Positions 10,301 through 22,300 of a stretch of 45,670 nt of DNA are shown one piece after another. The position numbers were made by a program, and so were the translations under genes. Position 1 is the stretch's first letter. Each line of letters begins with the position of its first letter. This stretch comes from Puniceicoccales bacterium (GTDB taxonomy: Bacteria; Verrucomicrobiota; Verrucomicrobiia; Opitutales; UBA953). The notes beneath the pieces were generated by a model, which saw only the letters and a list, made by a program, of their open reading frames with translations, was not told the DNA's origin and searched no databases. The DNA lies in the NCBI GenBank assembly GCA_031273045.1, contig JAISSQ010000034.1:1-45670 (forward strand), given 5' to 3'.

Positions 10301-13300
10301 CGCCTCGTTGACCGTGAGCGCGCCGCTCACCATCGCGCTGAGCGAGGTGACGTCCGTGGTGATGTTGGCGGAGTAGCCGCTGACGGTGAGGATGCCTTTG
10401 CCGGAGCCGGCGGCTCTGTAAGTGCCGGTGATGGCACCGGTGTCGCTCACGCCGCGAAGGGTGATGTTGCCGTTCGAGGTGACGACGCCGGCACTGCCCG
10501 TGGTGAGATTTCCGCCGGCGGTAATGGAGATGTTGGCGGCGGTGCTGCCGGTGATGTTGAGCGGGGTCTCGTCGGCAACCAGCGTGAGCGCGCCGGTGAG
10601 GGCGAACGTCACGTTGGGTATCTCGTAGGTGCGGACGGTGGACGCCGAGCCGCCGTTCGTGCCGCCTTTGATTTCGAGCAAGGTGGCTTCGCGGAAGGTG
10701 GCGTTGTTCGCGTAGGCGGTCGCTGTGATTTTGCTGGCGTTCGCGGAAGTGCCGTCGGCGCCATAAGTGCCGCTGATGGTTCCGGCGACACCGGCGGTGA
10801 TGATGACATTGCCGGTCGCGCTGCCGGTCAGAAGGAAGTTGCCGTTGATGTTGCCGGTGGAGGTCAGATTGATGTGTCCGGCGGAACCGCTGGCGCGGGC
10901 GTTGACAGTTACGGCGCTGGCGGTGATGTTGCCGCCGGCGACGATGTCCACGAAGCCGATGTTGGCGAAATTACCGCTGTTGAGCGTGACGGCACCGGTG
11001 GCGTTGACCGAGAAGTCGTTGGTGTAAACGCCGCCGTTAGTGAACGTGACGGCCTTCGTGCTGCCGGTGGTCTCAATGGCGACTTTGCCGCTCAAATCGG
11101 AGTAGGAATTGCCGCGATTGGTGATGAGTGCCCCCGTGACATCAACCGCGCCAACCGAGGAAATGTTGATTTCGGAATCGGCGACCGTGCTGGGGATGAT
11201 GGATTGGGTGTAGATTTCGGAGGTGTATCTTTGCCGGGTCGAACCAGCATACACCCCGTAACCATTGATTATGATATAAGGACTTTGGGGGTAGTAGAGG
11301 TTTATGCCTTCGACAACCAATTTGAAGTTGCTCTCGTTGACGACATCCACCGAATACGTGGTGCCGGTCACGGTGAGGGTCCCAGCACCGGTAACGGCTC
11401 CGCCGGTGCCGTTCAAGTTGAGCGTCGGCGAGAACTGCCACATACTGAAGGAGGCGAGCGTGACGGTCTGGGCAGATTGGTTGTAAGTTCCTGTCATCCC
11501 GTTGTTTATGCTTGTCGTCGAGAACGCCCCGTTGGCGGCGAATTTCGCGAAGAAGCGGGCGTTTGCCGTGCCGACATTGATGGTCGGGTTCGTTCCGCCG
11601 CCGCCGACGGTGATTACCCCCTTCGAACCGTCAGCACCGTCGGCGTTGATGTTCACCCCGACGCCCGCGTTGATGCTGTTGAGGTTGAACGTGACAGCGG
11701 AAGCGGTTATGCGACCGCTGCCGGCGACGGGGATTTTGTTACCGCCGACCGCAGTGGTCTTTAATAGGGCATCCCAACCGGCTCTAACAAGGGAATATCT
11801 GTCTATGCCCTCATCCGTGCCATTATCAAAATTAACCTTATAACCTAAAAGTCCAGCATCAAAGAAAATGGTACCAATAGCGGTGTTAAGGGTGGCGGCG
11901 GCCTTTGGGTCGACATTTCGCTTCACGCTATTGTAACTATCTCCGACTGTGTAAGTAACAGTCGAAAGAACATTCCCGTCTTTATCATAACTCAAGTAAT
12001 CAACAGGGATATTCTGGTTGCGGCGTTCGTCGAGGACCCTGGTTTCCAATTTCCCGGTATCGGGATTTAAATATCCCACCGCTATATTGCCCCCGGGCGA
12101 GATTTTATCCACACTCCAAAGAACGGTTACGGTTTCGGTGGTTCCCGGTTTGGTGAACGTAAAGTAATAACCGGTCGTGACTATGTTCGGTTCCTCGGCT
12201 GTTCCCTTATTTTCGGTTACCTTGCTGGTGACGGTCCATTTGTAATCGCCGGCTAAGAGTTTGGCGTATTCCAACTGCGTCAATTCCCACGTCCCCTTAT
12301 AGAACAAGTCACCCAGTTCAATGGCTCCGTCTCCATCCGTGTTTTGTGTGCGGTATAACACGTCGTAAAGATACGACTCCTCGGTCAGACCGGCACCAAG
12401 GGATTGCACGTCGAAGACGCCGGCGGCACTGCCGCCGAGGGAGACGATTGGGGCGTAGGCAAGACCGCGATGCTCGCTGACCGGTCGCTCGCCGCGCACA
12501 CGCAGGACGACGTCGCCGTTGGTGGCGTTGGCGGTGATGCTGGCGGCGAGACCGTATTCGGTGTCCATGTGTTCGTTGTAGTCCCATGCGTGAATGCGCA
12601 GCGGAGCGGAACCAGTGCCGATGGAACCGCCGGCGGAGAGATTCACGATGTTGGCGTCAATGTGGAACTGCAGGGTCGTTTCTTGCGGCAGGGACAGGTT
12701 TCCGCCCTCGCCGTCGGCGATAATGCTACCCTGCGCGGCGGAGACAATGACCGCGCCGGTGGGGTCCGAAAGGAGACCGTGGAGTTTGATGTCACCGCCG
12801 GCGGTGTTCCGAACCGTAATGCCGGTGGCGTTGATGGTCAGATTGGCGTATTCGGTGCTTTGGAGGAAGTTATCAAATCCCTTGAAGACGTTGTATGACA
12901 TACCGTCCATCGTTTTTGCCTCAAGGTCTTCGATTGTGTTCGCAACGAACCGAACCGGTGGCGCACCGGTGTCGTCAACAACCGTTATGTCATTGAGAAT
13001 GAGTGTTTTGTTCGAGTTGTTTGTGATGGCGACCGGCACACCGCTGGGCGAGTATTTGACCATCGCGGTTTTCTTAGTGCCCATTTTAAGGAACGAGGCG
13101 TCGCCGATGGCGACAATGGAGATATGACCGGAGCGGTTGTTGTCAAAACTCTGGACCGTGACCGTGGTGTCGGTGACGGCTGTCTTCGCGGCAATCTCGG
13201 AGTCGCTGTTATCTATGTCAATGACACCGCCCGGAGTGATGACGAGGTCGCGCGTTCTTTGGGCGATGAGAGTGGAAATGAGGGCGGAGTCGCCCAGCGT

Positions 13301-16300
13301 GATTACGGCACCGTTGGTGCCGTAATTGCTTGACGTTTCCTCAATCGGCACGGTTCCGATGTTTACCTCAACCCATGCCCAGACGTCTTCCCATTTTTCC
13401 TCGCAACCCCAGAGCCAGCCGAAGAAGAGCCACTTTGTCACCGAGCAGACCACTTTTTTCACGGTGCCAATGATTTTGTGGACCAATTGCATAAGCTGAG
13501 CCACATCAGCGTGGGCTGATATGTTGAACTTGTCTATGGCTGGGGCATCATCGCCGAGCGTGTCGTCAACCTTGCCCGCCGCAATGATGTCAATGTTGAG
13601 TGCCTCAACGCTGCCATTCAAGGTGAGGACGGGGCTGCAGAGGTAATAGTTTTGCGCGTAGGACGCCCCCTGACCCACACCACCGTTCACGTCGGTGTCC
13701 GCGCGAACGGTGATTTTAACACCGCTACTTTGGTCTTTTCCGACAATGACTTTCGCGGAGTCCTCACCGATGATTTTCGCGCCGGCGGCAATCGTCAGGT
13801 TATTATCGGACACAGTATATAACCGTAGCTTTTCCTCTCTGTCGGTAAATTCGTAGTATGGGTTAAAATACGCATAGGAGTTAATGCGCCCCGATCCAAC
13901 GACGTTCTTTTCCACTAAGGACTGGACTTCGATGTTCACGTCATTGGTTGTGCTCGAAACCGTAACATTGCGCCCCTTCAACTCCGCCCTCGCGCCAACA
14001 GTCAGTTCGAGGTTGTGCTTGTAATACGCCAATGCCTTGTCAGTCGTTGACCCGCTCGCAAAAGAGAATGCTGTCGAATGCAACATTTCAACATTCAGAC
14101 GGATGTTTTCCTGCAATTTGACCGACAGGTTGTTTTTGGCGGTGATGTGCGTGTCCGGGTTCACCGTCAGTGTGCTTCTAGCGTCCGTATCCAAACCGCC
14201 TTGCGCGATGTTGTCGCCGTGCCCAATTGATAACCCGCTAACGCCGCTTTTCAGGTCCGCGATGGAATTGACGTTTGAGTAGATATAGGACAGGTGCTCG
14301 AAATTGTTACCGGCGATGAACGTTCCGCCGATATTGGCTTCCGTCGTCTTCCCGTTAATCATCGCGGTTGTCGTGATTTGCACACCGGAAACCAACGAAG
14401 CAACAGCGTCGGCGTCACCCTTCGCGATATTAACATCATCGGCGGTGACGTTTGTACTGATGTTTCGTCCGGCGGTGAACGAAGAGCCATCGGCGATGTC
14501 GAGGCACGCGGCGCCGTAGCAGGTAATCGTGGCAGTCGCCGAGGAACTTGAAATATCCGCTCCGGAAATCGGATTAAACGCCGTGATTACCGCCGAGTTG
14601 CCAAGAGTGCCGGCGGCAAACCTATCGGAAGACCAAGCGGTTTTGTATTTTTCGATAGCGGAGACGGTGATGTCGCTGGTGCTGCCGGTGGCTTTGAAGG
14701 TCACGCGGCCGATTTCCGTCAGTGCGCGGGGCGTGAGCGTAGCGTTGGCGAAGGTCCTTCCGCCAGCGTTGATGACGCTGGAGAAACCGCTGTTCGCCCG
14801 CGCGATATTGTCCACCGCGCCCTGACTGCTGACGGTGATGGAACCGGTCGTGTAGATACCGGTGCCATTGCCGACGCTCGTGTGCGTTGTGTTGTTCGTC
14901 GTGGCGCTGGCAGTGGTGTTATTGGCACCGAATACTTTAACAGACGTGCTGGTGGCGGATGCGGTGTTGGAAAAATCATTTTCCGCCGCAATCACCACGG
15001 CTCCGGTGAGCGGCGCGGCCTCGCTGCCAAGAAGCACATTTCTCCCAACCGTCACCTCCGAACCCCAACCGCTGCTACCCCCGGCGGTCGCGCTGACTGT
15101 CACGGAAGTCGCGCCAACGAATTCAAGTTCGATATTGTTCGACGCCACGCTCTGGACAATCGTGTCCTTCGCCTTCAGGGTGAAACCAGTGGCGCGGGTG
15201 ACCGTCGTGTTGTCCGCAGCGGAGGCAGCGACGCGCGCGGAATCGTTCAGGGTCGCACTCATGGCTTGTCCGCCGGCGATGCTGACATTCGCGCCGCCGA
15301 CTTTGACGGACGTGCTGTTGTTCTTGCGGGTGGCATTGGCGGCTATCGCGCCGCCAGCGTCGAACGTGCCCGCAAGCGACATTGTCGTGACGCCCCCGAA
15401 CAGGACATCCGCGTAGCCCACGCCGACGGATAGGAGGGATGCCGACTTCGACCCAGCGTCAACGGTTGCCTTGTCGTTGGTTATGGCATCCGCCGTGAGG
15501 TTTCTGCCGGTGGTAATGTTCGCGCCACCGAGAGAGACGGTGACATCGCCGGTGTTGGCGGTGCCGGAGGCACCTGCGGCGGTCTTGATAGCGTTGGGGA
15601 TATGGCTGTCGTTGAGTTTGCCGGTTCCGCCGGCGGCGGTTCCGCCAATGCGCGCGATAATCACCGCGCCGGTGGCGGTGAGGAGTCCGCCGGACTTGGA
15701 GCGCGCCTCGGCGTCGAGCGTGCGCGTGGCTTCCGCCCTCGCGATGAGGTCGCGCCCCGCCTTGATGTTCGCGCTGGAACCGACCGTCACCTTCGCCGTG
15801 GTCTGGATGTGCTCGACGCCGACGGCACCGCCGCCGGCGAAGAAGCCAAGCGACCCGGTGCCCTCTTTGTCGGTAATCGTGGCGGTATCCGTCGCCTTCA
15901 GCGTGAAGTCGGCGTCGCTCGCGGGCGCGTTGTTCGCGTCCTGATTGATTTGCGCGCTGGCGGCGACGGCCGCGGTCGTCGTCGAGCGGATGGTGTTGAC
16001 CGCCACCGCCACTCCCAGGGCGGCACTGCTGATAGCACCGCCGCCGAGGTCGCTGGTGATGGTCTCTGTGCCGGTCGCGCTCACTTCGAGCGCCTTGGCG
16101 ACGTTGACCGTCCCGCCGATGGTGACGCCGGTGGCAGTGTTGATTGTGGCGATGCCGAGGCCGCCGGTGGCGCTACCGCCGAGCGAAGCCCCAGTGCCGC
16201 GACCCGTGTGACTAATGGTGCTGCTCGTGATGGCGCGGATGCGCGCCTGCTGCGAAGAGCCGCCGCGAACGGTAAGCGTCCCTTCCGTGAACGACGCCGT

Positions 16301-19300
16301 GGTCGAGCCGCCGATTGTGGTCGTCGCGATATTCGCGTTGGCGGAGCCGCCCAGCGCCAACGCAGCACTGGCGACGTCCGTGGTGACGTTGTTCTTCGCC
16401 CACGCGACGACGCACGCCCAGTTCTTCGCCGAAATCGCGGTCGAGGCAGTGTCAACCGTCGCGCTGACGGTCTTCGTGATGTTGGTCGTCGCGTAGATGC
16501 CGGAGGTGCTGATGCCGAGGGCAGCGGATATCTGGGCAATCCTGTTCGTGACCGACGAGTTGTCGGCGGCGAAGGCGGCGAAACTCTGGTCGTTGGAACC
16601 GGCGGTGAAGCCGGTCGTGCCCGTGCGCTGGTTCACCTTCGCGCCGCCGGTGACCTTCGCGCGGGTCGTCGAACTAATCGTGTTCACCAAGCCGGAACCG
16701 CCGGCGGTGACGCCTGCGGCTAAAGTGACACCGCCGCTCTGCGATGTGATGGCGTTGGCGGAGCGCGCGCGCAGGACGACGCCGCGAACGGCGGAGTTGT
16801 CCGCGTCGGAGAAGGCGTTGACGCCGTCAACGATGACCGACGCGTTAAGCGCGATGCCATTGCCGGTCGTCGCGGCGGCGTCGGCGGACGCGCCGTCGAG
16901 CAACGCCTCGGTGGTGCCGCTGATTTCGTTCGTCAGGACGGTGACGCCAGCCGAACCGAAGAACGCGGCAGTGACGCTACCGGTGCTGAGTTCGATGTCT
17001 TCGGTGCGCAGCGCGTCGAGCAACAGGTTGTCCCGCGCGTAGAGGTTGGTCGCGCTGTTGACAGCGGACGCCGTGGTCGAGCCGGCGATTTTGTTCGTGA
17101 TGTAGGACGCGGCGGCAGAGAGACCGAGAGAGGCGGTGATGGCGGCATTCGCCGCAGTGATTGTTCCCGACGAGAACGCGCCGAGCGAGAGCGAGCCGGC
17201 GTTCGCGCGGATGTCCGCCCCGCTCTTCGCGGTGGCGAGCGTCTCGGTGCGGATGTCGTTGAGGACGACGTTCGCGCCCAACGAAGCGGTGCCGGCGAGC
17301 GAGAGCGTCAGCGTGCCGGCGTTAATGGATGCGTTGTCCGTCGCGCGGATGAGCACATCGCCCGCTGTCGCCGTGAGCGAGCCGCCGGAGACAATCGAGG
17401 AGACCTTCCCCGCGAGGTGGTTCTTCATCACGACCGCATTGCCGGAAGCGATGCCGGCGTCACTGCCGGCGGCGGCGACGCTCCACACACTGCCGTTCCA
17501 CTGGGCGTCGAACAGCACGCCGGTCACGCCGCCGGTGCCGCTTGTGCGCGAAATGGCCGACGAGACCGCGCCGGCGCGCGTGCTGCCGGAGATGTTGTTG
17601 AGCGCGACCGCCACGCCCACCGCCGCCGCGCCCGCGCCGTTGAGCGCGCCGGCAAGCGACTTGATGGACGCGCTGTCCGTCGCGGTCGCCTTGAATGTCT
17701 CCGCAGCGTTGCCGGAAAGCGTGATGACCGAGTTGTCGGCGTCCGACGCCAGCACGCGCGTGATTTCGTTGATGGAGACGGAACCGGAGAGCGAGGCGGT
17801 GCCGGAACCGCCGCCGCTGGCGGCGAAGGAAAAGATGTTGGCACCGGTGAAGGCCGCGAGCGCGTCGGCGAAGCCGGAGGTCGTGCTCGCGCCGCTGACC
17901 AACGTTCGCAGGGAGTTGACCTTGCTGGCGTCGAGCGTCGCCTCCGAGACCAGCGAGAGCGACGTAGCGGAGAGCGTGACGTTGTCCGCGAGGGCGGCGG
18001 TGGTTCCGCCGAGGGAGTTGATGGATATCGCGCCGCCGACGTTCGCGATACCGCCGAAACCGGCAGCGAGAACGAGCGAGAGGATGCGCGACTTCTCGGT
18101 GGCGGTGACGCTCACCGTGCCGCCGAACGTCGCCGAAATCTCGTTGCGCACCGTGCCGGTGCCGAGGAAGCCGGCGCGGGTGACGTTGCCGGCGTCAATG
18201 ATGTTGATGCCGACCGCACCGGTCATACTCGCGCCGCCGGCGGCGCCGACGCCCCCCTCGACCGCCACGATGTCGGCGTTCGAGAGCGCGGTCGCCGAGA
18301 ACGAGCCACCGGTGAGTTGCGTGGTGTTCGCCGCCGTGCGCGTCGAGCGGACGAGCGCCTCGGTCACCTGCGAAATGCGGTTGTAGGCGACGGCGCCGTT
18401 GACGCTCACCGCGCCCGCGCCGCCGGCACTCGCGGCGAGCGCGTAAATCAGGGCGCTGTTCGTCGCCGACAGCGTGATTGCGCCACTGCCGGCGTTGACC
18501 GTGCTGTCCACAATGTCGGCGAAAACCGTGTAGCCGCCGCTGGTCGTGCTGGTTGAGGCGATGTTGGTCGCGTTGCCGTCGGTGCCCTCGTTTTTCGCGG
18601 CGTCCTGCGCGCTTTTCGCCTTGGTCCCCACCGAACCGGTGCCGTTGTCGGAGAGGTTGGGCAGGTCCGCGCCGATGATGTTGTAGGCGCCGGAGAGTTG
18701 GATGGACGCCCCGCCCGCGCCGCCACCGGCGGCGACGAGCGCCTCAATCTTCGCCTGCGACTCGGCGGTGAGTTTGACCGCGCCGCCGGTGGTGGTGACG
18801 AGCGAGCCGCGCGTCTCCGAACCGATGGAACCAAGTATCTGGTTCACCGCGACCGACGCGCCGATGGACGCCGCGCCCGCGCCGTTGAGCGCGCCGGCAA
18901 GCGACTTGATGGTGGAGGCGTCCACCGCCTCCAGAATCAGCGTGTTCGTCGCGGCGGAGAGCGTGAGGTTCGAGTAGTCCGCCGCCGCGAGGATGTTGCG
19001 CTTGATTTGGTTGATGGAGACGGAGGCGGTGGCGGATGCCCCACCGGCACCGCCGCCGCTGACGGCGAACGAGTAGATGTCCGCGCCGGCGTTGCCATAA
19101 GCGTTGACCCCCGAGCTCAGGTCGCCGCTCGTGCCGGTGGCGGCGAGTTGCGCGCGCAGGGCGTCGAGTTTCGCCGAGTCGCGTGCCGTGCTCGCCGTGA
19201 GTTTGAGCGCGGGCGCGGTGAGTTTGACGTTGTTGGCGAGGGCGGCGACGGTGCCGCCGGCGGCGTTGATGGAGACCGCGCCGCCAATGTTCGCCCCGCC

Positions 19301-22300
19301 CGCGCCACCGGCGGCGAGGACGAGCGAGACGATGCGCGACTGCTCGATGGCGAGAACATTCACCGCACTGCCGATGGTCGCGACGATTTCGTCCTGCGTG
19401 GTGCCGGTGCCGAGGAAGCCCGCGCGGGTGACGTTGCCGGCGTCAATGATGTTGATGCCGACGGCACCGTTGATGGCCACGGCGCCGGCGCCGCCGACAC
19501 CCGCCTCGAACGCCGCGATGTCGGCATCCGAAAGCGCGGTCGCGCTGAACGTTCCGGCGCGCAGCACGGAGGAGTTCGCGGCGGCGGTGGTCGAAATCAC
19601 GAGCGCCTCGGTGACTTGCGAGATGCGGTTGTAGGCGACGGCGCCGCCGATGCTCGCCGCGCCCGCGCCGCCGACGCCGGCGACCAACGCGTAAATCGAG
19701 GCGGAGTTCGTCGCCAATAGCGTGATGGAGCCGACGTTGCCAGTGCCCTCACCGGCAACGGTGCTGTCTATGATGTCGGCGGCGACGCGGTAGCCGCCGT
19801 TGCCGCTGTCCGCGAGCGTGATGGCGGGATTGCTGCCGGAGACGGTGCTTGTCGCGTCCGTGCCGACCGCGCCGTTGAGCGAGGGCAGCGCGGCGCCGAT
19901 GATGTTGTAGGCGCCGGAAAGTTGGATGGCGACCGCGCCCGCGCCGCCGCCGGCGACGACGAGCGCATCAATCTCCGTCTTCGCGTCGGCGGTGAGTTTG
20001 ACCGCGCCGTTAGTGGCGGTGACGAGCGTGTGGTCCAACTCGGAGGCAACCGCGCCCAAAATCTGGTTCACCGCGACCGACGCGCCGATGGCGACCGCGC
20101 CCGCGCCGTTCACCGCGCCGGCAAGCGACTTGATGACCGAGGCGTCCTCCGCCGTCAGCGTCAGCGTGTTCGTCGTGGCGGAGAGCGTGAGGTTCGACCA
20201 CTCCGCTTCGGCGACGATGTTGCGCTTGATTTGGTTGATGGAGACGGAGCCGGTGATGGACGCCGTGCCGGCACCGCCGCCGCTGACGGCGAACGAGTAG
20301 ATGCTCGCGCTGTCGAAGGCCGCGAGCGCCTTGCGCATATCGCTGCCGGCGGCGCCGGCGTCGTTGCCGAGCGCGGCTTTGAGCGCGGTGAGTTTCGCGG
20401 CGGCGTCGTTGTCGAACGTCGAACGCGCGGTGAGCGAGAGGGACGGGGCGGTGAGTTTGACGTTGTTGGCGAGGGCGGCGGTGGTGCCGCCGGCGGCGTT
20501 GATGGAGACCGCGCCGCCAATGTTCGCCGCGCCGGCACCACCGGCGGCGAGGACGAGCGAGAGGATGCGCGAGCGTTCCAGCGCCTCAACGGTCACCGCG
20601 CCGGTGAAGGTCGCTTTGATTTCGTCCCGCGTGGTGCCGGTGCCGAGGAAGCCGGCGCGGGTGACGTTGCCGGCGTCAATGATGTTGATGCCGACGGCAC
20701 CGGTGATGGCCACGTTGCCGGCGCCGCCGACGCCCGCCTCGAACGCCGCGATGTCGGCGTCCGAAAGCGCGCGCGCGGTGAACGTGCTGCCGGTGAGTGT
20801 CACGGCCTCCGCGTTGTTGCGCGTCGAAATCACGAGCGCTTCGGTGACGACCGAGATGCGGTTGTAGGCGCCGCCGCCGGTGATGCTCGCCGAACCGCCG
20901 CCGCCGACGCCGGCGACGAGCGCGTAAACCGAGGCGGTGTTCAACGCCGTGAGCGTGACCGCGCCGATGCTGGCGCCGCCGCTGGCGGTGATGGAACTGT
21001 CCACGATGTCCGCCACGACGCGGAAGCCGCCGTTGCCGCTGTCGGCGAGCGTGACGGCGGGGTTGCTGTCATCGACGGCACCGGCGGCGTCGGTCAGCGT
21101 GGAGCCGCCGAGCGAGGGCAAGGCGGCGCCGATGACGTTGTAGGCGCCGGAGAGTTGAACAGCGGCGGTGCCGCCGCCGCCGCCGGCGACGACGATGGCT
21201 TGAATGGCGGTGTCGGCGGTCGCCGAAACGTTGATGTCGAGTGTGCCGCCCTGCGTGGCGCTGACGTTCGCGCCGGAAACCACGGCGGAGACGGAGCCGA
21301 GTATGCGGTTCACGGCGACGCTCGCGCCGAAGCCGGTGTTCGGCGAGGCGTTGAGCGCGCCGGCGAGGGCGTCAATGACGCGCGTGTCCGTGGCGGTGAC
21401 GGAGAAGGCGCTGCCGGTGGTGTTGCGAATGGTGATGTTCGCGGCGCCCTGCGGGCCGGCGGAAATGCGCGCGGCGGTGTCGCGGTCAATGCTGTTGATG
21501 ACCACGGCGCCGGAACCGCCGAGGAAGTCCGCGGCGACGCCACCGGCGACGGCGGCGGCGTGGATGCCTTTGCCGAGGTCGGCGTCGAGCGCGGCGAGCA
21601 AGGCGTCGGCGGCAGCGGACGATTCGGCGGCGCCGGCGGTGATGGTGAGCGCGGTGGCGCCGACGGTGCCGCCGGCGAGTTCGGCGGTCGTTTCGCCGGT
21701 GATTTCGGAGTAGGCGACGGCGGCGCCGACTGCCGCATTGCCGCCGACAGCGATTGCGCCGGCGAGGGTGTTGATGGTCGCGTTGTCGGTCGCGGTAATC
21801 GTGAGCGAGCCGCCGGCGGTGAGGGTCGAGGGCGTGGCGCCGGCGACGGTCTCGGCGTCAACAAAGTTGAACGCGATGCTGCCGGCGAACGCGACGCCGG
21901 GGCTGTCCGGGTTGCCGACGCCGCCGCCGACGGCGAGCGAGGCGATTTGCGTGAGCGAGTCGGCGGTGATGGCGATGTTGCCGGTGGCTTGCACCGCCGC
22001 GCCGTCGGTGACGAGCGCCTCGGTCACGGAGGTGATTTCGTTGACCGTGATGGCGATGCCGACGGCGGTGTTCTTCGCGATGGCGATGCCGCCGGCACCG
22101 GCGGCGATGGTCGAATGGTCGGTCGCGGAAATCGTGAGCGCGCCGTCGGTCGTGAGCGTGCCGCCGACGTGCGCGGCGGCGCCGGAGTCAATCGCGTTGA
22201 AGATGAGCGAGCCGGAGAAGGCGACGTAGCCGGAGGGGACGACGCCGACGGTCGCCGCGACGCCGAGGATGCTGCTCCGGTTGTCGGCAAAGATGTTCAC

